This document shows, one piece after another, positions 34,901 through 46,607 of a DNA stretch of 64,000 bases. The notes under the pieces were generated by a model, which was given only the letters and a program-made list of their open reading frames with translations, was not told the origin of the DNA and did no database searches. Position numbers and translations under genes: made by a program. How positions within the stretch are numbered: position 1 is the first letter of the stretch; each line of letters opens with the position of its first letter. Source of the stretch: Kalmusia sp. IMI 367209 (taxonomy: Eukaryota > Ascomycota > Dothideomycetes > Pleosporales > Didymosphaeriaceae); the NCBI GenBank assembly GCA_027946365.1, contig JAPEUQ010000002.1, positions 1,798,001 to 1,862,000 on the forward strand, written 5' to 3'.

Positions 34901-37093
34901 AGTTCGACCAAGGGTCGGATTTCTTCTGCGTCTTCGGCACCTGCTAGAACGGCAAGCTCCTCTAGAGAAGGGTCTTCGTATGTAAGAGCAAGAACTCGCA
35001 ACAAATCCGTGATGGCGCTGCTATGGCTGGGGTTTGATTTGAGGATGGTCAACCAAGCTTCGGTTAGCAAATCATCGAGGTTCGTTGGTAAAGCTTTCAG
35101 TTTCTGCCGTACTATCGATGAGCGTTCGCCTTCTTCAAGTTGTTCAAGCTGATCGATTGCAATGTCAATCCACCCATAGCTTTGGGCCCGGTTGCCAATG
35201 AGGCTGCTCACAAAATAAGCGAGATCTCGCTTGTACTCTTTGTCGTTTGCTAGACCTATCACCTTTTTCTGGGCATACTGGCGGAAGTCTCGCTGTACCT
35301 GACTTGTATATTCATTCTCAAGGTCAATGACTTGTGTGTTGCCCTCTAGGTTCCAGTCAATGTCCTTGCGGCTGGTGAAAAGCCATCTTACTGGGGTGCG
35401 ATTGGCTGCTTCTTCATTCATGGTTCTGAGCTCCTCCTTGAAAAACTTGAAAAGCTTTCCAGTTGAATCAGAGTCCACGGGGAGGTTGTGTAGGTTGTTG
35501 ATGAGAATATAGATGCAGCTGTTGATATTCGTGTCGGAAAGCATGTCTTGCAGGGCCTGCCATAGATGGTCGATCGGCAGCGTTAGAGCTCGTCGGCCCA
35601 GTCTCTCAGTGAATTGCTTTGTGTAAGATGCAAGAGAAGGTTGCTCCTGGATTAGCTGCCAGATAAGCGATCTCAAAAGCTCTTCCGCAGTTGAGGCGGA
35701 TTCGCCAGGCTCGCACAAGTAATAGACGAGCAATGGTTTCCTCTCATGCTCATTTGTGGCTTCGATAACAGATTCGACCTGATCGAGAGCTGCAATGAAT
35801 GCGCCGGACTTGCCCCGTCCTTCCGCACCACAAATCCATAGACTGTCACCCCGTCGGCGACTGGAATCTTTTGTGTTATCCAGGTCGTTGGTCCAAGAGA
35901 GCCATTTCTTGAATACAGGGGCAGATGATAGCCAAGTTGACGAACCGATCTTCTCTTGGAGCGCTTTTCGTTTTGACTGAAAGATCATGCCACCGCCAAG
36001 TACTCTAGTGATTTTTGCCATTTGAGTCTCAGGATCGTTAGGATACCTCAAACGGGCCCTGACGATTCGTTTCGCGTCACTAAAAATCGTTTGAAATGGT
36101 CTTCGCACCAGTTGAAATATCTCATCTTTTCGCGAATTGAACTTGACCAAGTCCCTGTGATTACGAGCGAGACCGGTGTGATCAAAAGCCTTCCTGAAAG
36201 TTGCCGAGTCGCGGGAGACTATCTTGAACTCCTTTGTCGGCATGGCAATTCTCGAGAGAGTCTTCACAACACCGCTACGGACGTGTTTTTCGACGAACTC
36301 TGCGCCCATCTCTGCGACTTTTGTGTCTATCTCTTCCCAAAAACAATGGACTTCGATCTTGGGATTCATCTTCCGCGACACAATCCAATGGAACTTTTCG
36401 ATTATCTCTCCAAGCATCTCGTTTCCGGGCTTCATGATAGTCAATAGCGGGGAGTTCTTGGTGAGACCAATTTTCTCCCCAGGGCCTGCAAACATCTCTG
36501 CCACCTCAGCTGCTTCTGCACCTAAAAAGGGGGTCCCAAAGAAGACGCAGCCTACAGTTGCATCGAGTAGATCTTTGTACAAATCATCTCGCCAATGCAT
36601 GTGCGTGATTGCTTTTGCAATGATGAGCCCGCCCATACTATGTCCGATAAACACCAGAGGGTGTCTTGATATGCCTTTGGGACGTATCACCCGCAGAGAA
36701 TCGAGAAGGCCTATGGCCAAATTATCCAAGAACTGCTCAACCTTAAAACTCCCTTTCCAATCAGATTCGTGCCAGTAAAGAAGGATTCTAGCGCTTGGAT
36801 GTTCTTTGAGTATTCCCTGCTCATCCGATGCCCAGTTCCAGGCAGTTTTACTAGGGTCTCCATCTTCGGGTTCGGGCTGCCAGCTCTTGAGGGGATGTGC
36901 ACCTAAGCCAGGGACGAACACAACACTGCGATCGTCGAGTAAGCAATTGTCTAAATGTTTTTATTATGTTTTCAGAGCCGTACTCAATATCAGTCTTGGC
37001 GATGGCCTCATAATCGTCTTCTCTAGGATACAGTTGTTCGACGCCCTGCTTTATCTCTTTGGGCGCTTTTCCTAGCCTGGTACCGTCTGTCAT
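31965..37093 (-). CDS. SesB-type hydrolase / NACHT-like / ankyrin STAND protein
   Basis: Exons 36984-37093, 34210-36925, 33417-34165 and 31965-33366 give 1658 aa. The introns are 58, 44 and 50 nt (GTACGG, GTAAGT and GTATGT donors). The first junction makes TDIDVVFVPGLGAHP, the usual start of this hydrolase fold. The nucleophile elbow is GHSMGG (131-136), followed by FFGTPFLGAE. A P-loop GAEGRGKS (403-410) marks the NTPase, with a weak Walker B (IYILINNLHN, about 520). A strongly acidic linker (DEKDEDTDEEYEEDEDEYLE) lies near 850. About 10-12 ankyrin units follow (HLAAFYGRQNIVKELI, NALTAAAYDGRDDIVTMLL). The last 150 residues are Pro/Gln/Tyr-rich and disordered. Similar lipase-NACHT-ankyrin proteins act in fungal allorecognition and are compared with NLRs. 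The ATG at 37091-37093 was chosen because an upstream TTG is the only alternative. Confidence 0.9.
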
Positions 37094-37671
37094 TTTACCA
37101 CCTTCGTAGCATATATAGAAATGATCGCAGGTAAACGAAAGTAAGTGCGGAGGTATCTTGTGCAAGCGCAGAGGTATCTTGTGCAGTCTAAGTATAGATT
37201 AATATACGGAGTGAGCTGTCAGTATCACAAAACTAGAGCGCGCCGTCAATTCGGTTCTCGAAACAGAGTACTAGTCATGCTGTATCCCATTTTCCTAATA
37301 GAGACAGCTGAGCGAGCTTGGATGCTGAATTTGCGTTTTCCATCGTCGGGAATCGCACACAGTCGGGCCCTGAGTATACAGGGCGTACGCCCCGCCGGGA
37401 TGTACAATAAGTCACCGCCCGACCCAATGCGCAGCTGCCAAATCGCCGGCCAAAATATGATTACCCAACGCAAGGCAAAAGAAGGCAGCAGACGGTCGAC
37501 TGAAAATAACTGGAATTCCAACAAGGCTCGTGGGAAGCCAAGAAAGTGCATGTATGCAGGGCTGACGCGAGACAAAACTCTGCGCGAGACCCTGCAGGTC
37601 TACAGCGAACAAAAAACTTCCCTAGACTGCTCCTCAACCGGGCTCCTCACCGCATTCTTATCGATACAGCT
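37094..37671. promoter_or_regulatory. Divergent upstream region of the STAND and DUF6601-like genes
   Basis: Between two divergent starts. It carries a short direct repeat, GAGGTATCTTGTGCA, in two copies near 37150 and 37171. A plus-strand frame runs through (37145-37807) but overlaps the start of the next gene in another phase and is not supported. Confidence 0.4.
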
Positions 37672-38724
37672 ATGGATTTTTTGGCCCTTCCTTTCACCGA
37701 ACGTATACTTGATTCCTCAAGTGGTAGCACTACCAACGCCAGCGACGTCGGCTTTGCATCGCGACTGCCAGCGAGCACCCGCACCGGACGCGGAAAAGAC
37801 CATATAGCCGTACCTCAGCCCGACTTGGATTTTCTCGAACGCGAATTATCCGTCCAACGCATCAACGATGTGCAAGATTGGCTCTGGATATGCGGACGAC
37901 CAATGCCACCCCGACCACTGCACCAGCAAGTCCTCCATTCGCGCACCATCACCATCTGCGAAGAAGCGGCTCTGCACCTAGTGTGGCACAAGGATCGAAT
38001 CTTCCTGAAGCCCGTTCCCCTCTATCTGCTAGACCCGGACTTTTGGACTGCGCATCTCATCGCGTGTGAGAAGACGGATGAGCGCCAGCAGAAGGTCATC
38101 GCATGCGCGCTAGGCTTTCTTTTCTCGTATATGGCGCTCATTGCATATCAGAGCGATTTCGAAATGGCGAAGGAGAGCGGTTTGCTGCCCAGGGATGTCG
38201 AATGGTACGCGTGGCAGACGTTGACGGCGCAGCTGCTAGAAAGCCATTCCTACGCGTCTATAAATCAGCGCTACTGGTATGGCGAGCTTAGGCTGAGTCG
38301 TCTCAACGCTGTATACAAATTTCGCAAGGGCGCCATCTTCCGTGGATATTCTAGGGTGGGCTCACACACTGCCTACGAGGATCTCATCCGGGACAATCTC
38401 GCGACGCTCGCGACTGGCCTCGGTTACGTCGTTATAGTGTTGACGGCGATGCAGGTTGGGCTCAGTATAGATAGACTGGGATCGAACCAGTCGTTCCTCG
38501 ACATGAGCTATGGGTTTGCTATCTTTGCCATTGTTGCGCCACTGGCGGCGGTCGCTGTAGTCTGTCTCTTGGTGCTTGTCATGTTCGTCTCAAACTGGTG
38601 GGAGACGAAGCGGTACGAACACAGTAGGTTTCGTGAGATGGACGTTGAGAAGGATTGGAAGAAAAACTTGGCGGCTCGCGGGTCGGGTCAGCTTCTTCTG
38701 CCCACTCACACTCGCCTAGACTAG
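37672..38724 (+). CDS. Fungal membrane protein of unknown function (DUF6601-like)
   Basis: A 350-aa intronless frame from ATG 37672-37674. The frame is open further upstream, but the residues there lack pattern. Conserved-looking features are LERELSVQRINDVQDWLW, WICGRPMPPRPLHQQ, ITICEEAALHLVWHKDRIFL and LLDPDFW, which I associate with the fungal DUF6601 family. Two strong membrane spans lie near the C-terminus (LATLATGLGYVVIVLTAMQ and VAPLAAVAVVCLLVLVMFV), and a weaker one near residue 150. The N-terminal half is therefore probably cytosolic. The biochemical role is unknown. It is convergent with the NCS1 permease; no functional link is evident. Confidence 0.82.
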   Translation: MDFLALPFTERILDSSSGSTTNASDVGFASRLPASTRTGRGKDHIAVPQPDLDFLERELSVQRINDVQDWLWICGRPMPPRPLHQQVLHSRTITICEEAALHLVWHKDRIFLKPVPLYLLDPDFWTAHLIACEKTDERQQKVIACALGFLFSYMALIAYQSDFEMAKESGLLPRDVEWYAWQTLTAQLLESHSYASINQRYWYGELRLSRLNAVYKFRKGAIFRGYSRVGSHTAYEDLIRDNLATLATGLGYVVIVLTAMQVGLSIDRLGSNQSFLDMSYGFAIFAIVAPLAAVAVVCLLVLVMFVSNWWETKRYEHSRFREMDVEKDWKKNLAARGSGQLLLPTHTRLD

Positions 38725-39035
38725 GAATTCGTTTCCATCATGTCCTTGTCATGAATCTCAAACTATCTCTTCATCTATACTCTTAGTCATTTCTAGTCGC
38801 ATTCCTGTCGCTTGTACTTGTACTCGCATCTATACTTATCGACAAACTTATCGACTGAAAGTATCGCAGCAGAGAAGCAACTTTGCTCAATCAAGGCGCC
38901 CATAGTTCGAAATTATGTATTTCTACAATAGTACACATGGCACCCGAGGATATCCACTCGGTGCAGCATAAGGGCACCACGCTCCACACCCACATCCTCT
39001 ATCTACACCGTACCGCCCTCTAGCGAAACGCAGTC
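38725..39035. other. Short intergenic, convergent 3' ends
   Basis: 311 bases between two converging genes. Pyrimidine-rich stretch; nothing else seen. Confidence 0.5.
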
Positions 39036-41163
39036 TCAAACATGGCTCTTGTTATGGCGCACAGAACGAACCAGATCAAGCAGCCCCTTCTGCGGCTTCC
39101 GCGCGCCAGACTGCAATTGCTTCTCGTCTGCCGCAGCGATGATGTCCTCGCCGGTGTTGGGGTGCTCGAGCTGGCTCTCCAAGTGCGGGAACCAGCGCAT
39201 GAGGGCCCAGTAGAATATGCCGGCTGCGATGAAAGAGTAGATGTATCCGATTGCGAAGCTACGAGCAGGATATCAGTATTGATATTAGGATAGGGGGTAG
39301 TCGCTGTTGGGGAAGAATGGCGCGGTAGGACTTACAGGTGCTTTCCGCCATCGGAGATGTCGATCGTGTTGAGAGATACGCTGTTGATGAAGCCGGGAAG
39401 TGGGGGCACGAAGCCGATGATGAGCGCGACGACGCTGCGCCAATTGGTGGCGTAGCGGGCGGAGTAGCGGTACATGCCGTGGAAGTTGTACATATCGGGC
39501 ACGGATACGTTGCGGCGACGAGAGATGTAGTAGCTGTAGGACACGCAATGTCAGTGTCCAAGGCTTAACTTGATGGATATTTGGAGCAAAAGTTGTGTCT
39601 TACTCTGTCATGAGGATAGCGGTCATGGGCCCCAGGAAGATGGTGTAGCCACTGAGGAAAGCCAGGAACTTTTGAGCGGATGCTAGGATTTTCCACTGCG
39701 CGGTCGTGGTCAGTATAGTAATGATTTTATTCGGGTAAAAAAAAAACGTACCGGAACACAGGCCCAGGCTCCGATGACAGCCGCAAGAATCTGACCTCGA
39801 CGGATGTTGATGTACTTGGGGCAAAAGGAAACCAGGTCGTTGGCTGCGCTAATAGAGTTGGCCGAGATGTTGATACCAAGCGTGACAATGAGCAAGCCGA
39901 TGGCCCCAAATGCAGCAGCAGCTCGGCCACCGTGGGATCCAGAAGCCATCCAGTCATCGATGATCTCAATTGGATTCCAAATGACACGGCCATAAGCTGT
40001 TTGAGCTGCTGCAGCGGTGAAGATACCAAGTAGACCGACGATGGTGAAGATAAATGGGATAACAAATGCTTGGACGTTCTGCGCACTTGGCTTGTTGGCA
40101 TATCTTGAGAAATCGGCGATGTTTAGCCCCAGCGTAGCGTAATTTCCCAACACGGAGTTTAGGTTGGAGAAGAAGGCCCAAGCAAGGATAGAGCCGTGTA
40201 CGGTATTGCTCTCCGTTATGACCTTGCTATGGCTGATGGTACCTCCAGCCTTGTGTAAAGTCGATCCGAAGACGGCGAGAAATATGATCGGGGCAATGAT
40301 CGACTTGAACGCGAAGAAGTACTGGATCTTGGTGTAGGGTATGCAAAGAAATGGTAGCTGGAGCAGGAAATATAGGAAGAATGCGACGAATCCAGATGTT
40401 GTTAGACCTTGGCCTTCAGGCACATGGTTGGGGATGTTTTTAAAGCTCGGCCAAATCGCAGTGAGTAGGACGGCCATGCATTGCCCGCCGGTCACTGTTT
40501 GCACGCTTGGAGGAAAAATTGTCAGGACTTTCTCGAAATGTGAAATCCCATGGACAGACGGAACTCACCCAAGCCAGATAATGGCGAGCGCACAACGCGA
40601 GACGACAACAAAGTAGCTGAAGTAGTAGCCGAATGGCATGCGAGCAAGGATGGGGAATGGGGTATGGAGCTGCGCAAAGTTAGCCAAGTTACTCAAGCTG
40701 ATCAACAGAACGTAGACTCACTTTGGCGCCGATTCTGCCGTTCATAGTAATAACAAGACCCATGATCGTGTTTCCGAGAACGCAGGCACCGATTGCCATT
40801 CTCCAACTCAGCCCAGCAGCGATCATGGAGGAAGCTACACGTGATGGTAAGTCAAACCGGACCCGGGGAATGTTACACCAGCCAAATAGCCGACTTACCG
40901 ACTTCCCAGTTGGAGACAGCCCAGGCATCTGCCATCCAGTAGGCGACATAGGCGCCCGCATTCCAAGTGCGTTTTGATGGAGGTATGGGGTCAAAGTCGG
41001 CGTTGGAGGCACTCGGCGTCGCAGCAAAACTGCTGGGTTCCTGGTCGACGGCCAGCGAAAAGCGACTGCGCTTTACCGGCTGCGAATACCCGACTTCGGT
41101 CGGCTCACCCGAAGACGAGTAGCTGTCGAACTCTGGACCTCCTTTGTGATCTTGAGATGCCAT
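39036..41163 (-). CDS. NCS1 family nucleobase/allantoin-type permease
   Basis: Seven exons: 40899-41163, 40722-40834, 40569-40669, 39752-40505, 39604-39695, 39336-39533 and 39036-39258. All six introns (52-77 nt) have good signals, and the spliced frame encodes 581 aa. Nucleobase:cation symporter-1 proteins import uracil, uridine, allantoin, thiamine or related compounds with protons across the plasma membrane. Family landmarks are FDPIPPSKRTWNAGAYVAYW at the start of span 1, GRIGAKLHTPFPILARMPFG, the first-half SRCALAIIWLGVQTVTGGQC, and GNYATLGLNIADFSRYA in the span 6 region. These fit the fungal Fur-type branch better than the Fcy (purine-cytosine) branch. About 12 hydrophobic spans are present, and the cytosolic tail is Lys/Gln-rich. 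The exact substrate cannot be told from sequence alone. Confidence 0.93.
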
Positions 41164-43084
41164 GGCAGCAACAACAAGCTTAGTAAAGGCTTAGTATGTG
41201 GACCGGCCAAGACAAGGTCGCGATGGGGGTCGTTCAGCGGGGTAAGTTGCACTCATATACAGGTACCTCCCCACTGGAAATCCCAAAGCCGGGCCGTCTA
41301 GTAGCAACACAAGCGGCGCTTCCGAGATTTCGTATCAGAAGAAAAGAAACGCAGGCCAGATCCAATTGCCAAAGTCCGTAGATAAGCCATGGCCTAGCTT
41401 AGCTTAGCCTCGAGCCGGTAAGCGCGAACTGTGCGGAGATACACAAGGCAAGCGCGCCACCTGCCCGTCCTTATCTCGATGCGTGTGCGCGAGACATCAT
41501 CTTTCGCGTAAAAGGCGATCTTTGCCAACAACGTCGCGGCTGTTGCGCCGAGAAAGATACATGACGTAGTGCCCACGCGATCGAATCCTGTGCATGGCAC
41601 ATCCAAGACCTTGTCGTGTGCTGTCACCGTTCTGCTGCTTTGTCGTACCACATCGCCAAACTTGACGATTAGCCGCGAAACCGTCGAGGGCAAGGAGCTG
41701 GAACTGTCGGGCGACTCGGGCTCTTCTAGAGCTATTCCACAGGGCTACTATTGCACAGCTTTGTGGGTCAGCTCTTGTGAATCGCTGGCGAGGAGCGACT
41801 CCGAAGGGTGAGAGTGGCTTCAAGTCGACGCGTGCTGGACTTGACAACAGATAGGCGTCTGCCGCCACTCGTGGCGTGATAACCGACCTGACGATGTCCC
41901 TCCTATCAGCGACACAATTGATGCTAAGATCTAGCATGCGACCTTGACAATGTAGCCATGGCTGAAGGCTGTCGCATCTAGAGCTGGGAGAGAACGCAGC
42001 GCCTGCACCTGCGGTATCGGCGCTTGGCTAGAGTTGAAGGATTGCCGCTGATGTGGTTGGAAGAGCGGGTTAGGCAGTCTGCGCTAGCAAGTGATGCTTG
42101 TTCCGCCGTGGAGAAGCTTATCAGACAAACATTATCAGACAACCATAATGGGTACGCGTGTCGCACGATTGGCTTTGCGCAAATCGGTGTTGATAAACAC
42201 ACAACACGCTGCCCTGTGCCGTCGCCTGCAAAATCTCCTCTGCATACACGTGCACATCACCGGCTTCCAACATGTCCACGCCTCACAACGAGATGCCCTG
42301 CTAATCGCTACGACTTGCACGGCCGCTGGCAGTCCTCATTGACCTGCTTTCTAGCTGTCCTCGCCAGGGACCAGCCGCCGATCGGAGAATTCCACCCCAC
42401 ATCCCGCCCCCTTATGCCCGCCGCGAATTCAGCCGCGCCCTAGGCCCTTGGTCAGTGCAGTCGAACGGCCCTCAACCATTTTAGCTATCACATCATGCCA
42501 TGGACATCCGAGCCTCGTTCTTAATCTGTGAAGACTGCTTGAAGCCTCTGACGACGATTGCACTCCTGATCCTTTGAATGCCGCTCGGAATGCAAATTCC
42601 GCAATCTAATTCTCAAAACACCTCGCCGCTGAGCCAAGGTTCGGCTCACCAGCCATGTGAGCCGACCAGTGCAAAGCAGTGACTTCTGGCATCGTAGCCG
42701 AAGAAAAAGAAAATCGCCCTGTCGCTTGGACTGCCCGAAAGAGTCGATAGATCCACAATTGTAAGCCTGAACGGCCTAAACGCCAATACCAGTGGAGGAA
42801 GCTGTTATATCAAAGCACCGTTCTAGACGCGTAACCTCGACCCTATTGAGGTCGCTGTCCTATGGACCCTAGATTGAACAGTGAATTATACCTTGCTATG
42901 CTTCTTGTGGAATTATTTTCTTGGAAGTTGTTGAGGAGCGCAATCGCAATCTGCGTGGTTTCCCATAATTTGGCTATCTTGGAGGATATGGACGCAACAT
43001 GTCGCGGCTGAACTGAGCGAGATGCTTTACCGTTCAGAGCTGTCCAGATCGATTCGCACACACTTTCCAGCGTATTCACGATGA
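41164..43084. other. Long intergenic stretch without a supported gene
   Basis: About 1.9 kb. The left end is the permease promoter. Frames open on both strands (41497-41937 minus, 42024-42443 plus) overlap one another and carry no recognised domain. The right end may hold eroded 5' sequence of the TPR relic. Confidence 0.45.
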
Positions 43085-44156
43085 GCTATGATACACTCGA
43101 TACTGACCAACAAACCCTGCTATAAGCTTTTAAAAATTGATCCTAACCGTGTAAGCCTTGTATTGTTCGCTAGGAATGCTGGCTATCTTTATGAACGCGG
43201 AACTTTCGAGCTCGCATGCCGTTTACTCAATGTTGCGGAAAGGTCATTGGTTCAAAGACTGAATGAAATTACTGTTCGTGTCCACGGCTATTTTAAACGT
43301 CCGAGATGGCCTTGAGATGGAGAGCAATTGCTTCGAGGGAGCCCACGAGATCTTTGGTAAGTTGAAGGATATAGACAGCTCAGATAAATTGGGAATTTTA
43401 GACAAATGTGCTTGCAGGAAATCCTCGCCATGTGCAGAATGGGAAATGCGCATTCCAAGACATCATGTTATGTCGAAGCTGAAGAATTTTGCCGTAGAAG
43501 TATAGACAGCTATAAGGTTTTTAGATACATCACGTCGGCCGTATCGATCGTGCCTACCGCTTTGGCGACCTGCTGGTAGCTGCAACATAGGTACGATGAA
43601 GCGAACGAGCGGCGGAAATCGATCATTAAGAATTTGATGGTATTTCCAATTATCGATAAGCGCAACCTGCTCTTACCAGGAGAGGACTGGCGGGATTTCT
43701 AGAACCGGATATGCGCTTTTTCCACTCGGGGAGCCTGAGCTACTGATAGGTGCAAGAGCTCTCAAAACGTCAGGCTGCTGTACGATATATACACGACCCA
43801 CTTAAAAATATATCGTACAAGTTTCGGACTACACTTGCGTATGGTCACTATAAAGTTGAAGGCATACCACATGATATTTTCTTTATTTGAACTAGAAGAT
43901 TATGGAATCGCTATGTAATACAGTCAGTGTGCCATGACTTCAGAGACATTGTTGACATTCTGAGCTTCAGGTCCATGCTGCACGATGCCATTAATATTTA
44001 CGAAAGAAGCTCTCCGCTAAAGGATGGGCGAGCGATATCCTACTACAAGCTTGATTCTGTATGCCAAGACTTTGGATACGACGCTTGGAAGGACTGAAAA
44101 GCAATGAAAAAGCTGAAGAAGTGCGTAAGGAAATGTTAAAAGACACATGGGCCTAG
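43085..44156 (+). pseudogene. Decayed TPR-type gene (3' part)
   Basis: Pieces of a TPR-protein tail can be read in successive plus-strand frames, broken by stops and shifts. They are VSLVLFARNAGYLYERGTFE (43160-43220), SNCFEGAHEIFGKLKDI (about 43322-43375), ISYYKLDSVCQDFG (about 44034-44075) and AEEVRKEMLKDTWA with a stop at 44154-44156. Order, spacing and motifs (NAGYLYERG, AHEIFGKLKDI, AEEVRKEML) resemble the C-terminal repeats of fungal NB-ARC/TPR proteins, the class of the intact gene at 25.6-29 kb, though the sequence is clearly different from it. At least two frame changes and an in-frame stop after FGYDAWKD separate the pieces. No P-loop part was found upstream. The family is inferred from short matches. 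Confidence 0.5.
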
Positions 44157-44784
44157 AAGCAACGAGATGAGTTTCGATCGGTCAGTCATGTTCTGTTTTC
44201 CTTGATAGCTTCGGACCTGCTTATGTTGGCATAACAAGGCTACGATCTATCAGTGTTATACACGTGCCATCTTCACTTGTCCGAACCACGTGAATGCATC
44301 ATGTCAAGAGCACTTTGTAAATTTCACTGATAAACTATAAGTATGCGTGATGATCTTGTCACACAAAGCTTTACCTCGCCACATCCAAGGCACACACATA
44401 CAGTTGCCCATTTCGTCAGTCCACCTTTACCGGTTTTATCATGCAGCATATAGTGAAAAAGCTAGCCTCAGCCTTTTTGATTGGTGTAAACCGGATGTTG
44501 CGCGGCTTTAGGATTCGAAAGAACCTCAAACGGTAAAGCGAAAACGAATACGAGGCAGAGCCAAGGAAGTATACACACCTCGCTTAACTTTCAACCACTG
44601 GTATTGGTCTTACCACCTGCATGTAATCGGTTAACGGAACCGAGTCTGTCGTACTAGATCAAAACTTGTTTTTCTCATGTATAGTCATGTGCATTACCCA
44701 AATATAATAGCTCTAGGTACTCATGCACACCTAGCGTGAGTTCCAGCAGTTGCATCCCAGTACCTACTCATCTCTACCTTAATC
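44157..44784. other. Intergenic, upstream of the PPxY membrane protein
   Basis: About 630 bases holding the promoter of the next gene. A first coding exon with a signal peptide could be hidden here, because the next protein has a membrane span but no N-terminal signal; I could not find one. Confidence 0.4.
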
Positions 44785-46195
44785 ATGGCAACCCCGACTG
44801 CCCTTTGGCCAGGCTACATTGCCCCTACTGAGGCTGCGACGCCCCCGTGGATCTTTCCAAACGCCCTCAACCGAACCTACATCGCCGCATTCAACAAGCA
44901 ATTAAGCCCAACCTATAATTCCGAACACCTTCCCAATGGCACGTCTGTATTTAGTTGGGGCACGAACCCAGACATTATATCCGGTGCAGCATGGAATCTC
45001 AACGACGACGAACGTGTGGACGTGTCACCGACTGCAGAGTCTGAGCCGCTACCTTTCGGACATGAAGATGTCGTCGTGATGATAGGGGATTTCATTCAAC
45101 CGTCGTGGTCTGGCGGCGACTCCAAATTTGTGGGAATGGCTTGTCGCTACTGTACCCCCTCTACAGATGGAGGCGTTTATCAAGATAACAAGAAGTGTAA
45201 GTTGCCAGCCCTGATTCGTGCTTCAACAACAGTTCGACGCCTCATGTTCTGTGCGGCTACCCCTTCCAAAAAAAATTTCCCTCCAAGTACCACAGTCCTG
45301 ACAGAGCTAACAGCACCCTGTAGGCAGCACCGAGCATATCACTGAGTATCAAACAGGAGGCATTGCTACAGGCACTCTCAGTTCCACATTTTGGGAGATG
45401 GAGCACCAGTACCAGTACCTAGGCCAAATGTCCATCAACTTTCAAGGACCGCGAAAGATCTCGTCAGGCACCCGCATCAAGATACCGCGCATTGGTCTCG
45501 AACCCCAGACCGGTGGCACTTCCGGCACAGCCATATGCATGCTTACCCTTGATTGGGAGGCGTCCACGTTCAACTCGAAACACTCTGTCCCTTTTCCGCT
45601 CATGCTAGTAGAGCGCACGAACGGGAGGACCAACGACGATTACAACCGTGCCATCTATGATCCCTGGGTCTTCAACGCTTCGTTTCCCAGAGGCGTGTCC
45701 TCGGATGGCATGAGGTTTGGATGCCAGGGTGACTCGATTGAGCCCATAGGTCACCAGGTACATGGTTGGAATGAATGCAGTGGACGTGGTCGTGATGTTA
45801 GTGGTGATGGTAACAGAAACGGAACCTGGTCTGGAGGTGGGAACAATGGTACCACGAACGGCACATGGATTTATCCAAGTGCACCCGAACCTGAACAGCA
45901 TCGTGACGTTGCGTGGATGAGGAAGGTAGTCAGCTCGACGGTAGCGTCTGTTGGAGGGACTATCATCATTGCACTGATAGTATGGGCATTGTGGCGTCAG
46001 AAAAAGCGAAGGCAAAGCAGTCATGGTGAGGTGCGAGAAGAAGAAATAGGTGGAGAAGGAGCACTGTTTGGAAATACTCTCGTTGCGGGTGATAAAAAGC
46101 CTGGCAAAGAGAAAGTCGAGACTGATTCGGTAGAAGTAGTTGTCCCTCCACCGACTTATGCCGAGGCAACAAAGGACGAGATCACACGAGCATAG
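44785..46195 (+). CDS. Single-pass membrane protein with PPxY tail, function unknown
   Basis: Exons 44785-45196 and 45324-46195 give 427 aa. The intron is 127 nt, long for this window, and joins DNKKC to STEHITEYQTGGIATG. The large N-terminal region has several N-glycosylation sequons (NRT, NGT, NAS, NGTW) and Cys residues, as in extracellular domains, but no clear signal peptide. One strong membrane span (VASVGGTIIIALIVWALW, about 345-361) is followed by basic WRQKKRRQ, which fits an outside-in type I topology. The cytosolic tail contains VVPPPTYAEATKDEI, a PPxY motif of the type bound by WW domains of Rsp5-like ubiquitin ligases. This layout (ectodomain, one span, PY tail) suggests a surface protein turned over by ubiquitination. 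No family name is recognised. Confidence 0.75.
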
Positions 46196-46607
46196 AGGAT
46201 GCATTGCAGGAGCTGTATATTTCATGGTCGTTTATCAGTCCATGTGGCAGGCCGAAAATCACTCTAATATTTATTGGCAAAGACGGGAGATGATTCAATT
46301 ATCTACGGTCCCTTAATACTCAATAGGGAAAGGACGGTACCGTCCTTGAGGCCAGCGAGAGGTCTACAATGCGAGGGGAAGTACAATATAAAGGCTCGCC
46401 ACCTCTGGAAATCCCATCGAGTTTTTTTCCCTTTGCCATCATCTCTTTTAAAGGGTCAAATCTAATGACATACAGGAAGCGTGCGCCAAGGCTCCGGGTA
46501 ACGGCGCCAGGTCTACCTCGAACTTCAAAGAGCGTGCCAAATCCTCCGCCGATGAATGCATACAGCATGATGAGCATATAATGAAGACTGAAATGCTTTA
46601 TCATCCA
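46196..46607. other. Intergenic, convergent 3' ends
   Basis: Between the PPxY protein gene (+) and the ABC transporter gene (-). Short frames are open on both strands; nothing else. Confidence 0.5.

Noticed and set aside
41497..42443. Frames on both strands upstream of the NCS1 permease
   Set aside because: They overlap antisense to each other and have no domain; more likely upstream non-coding sequence.
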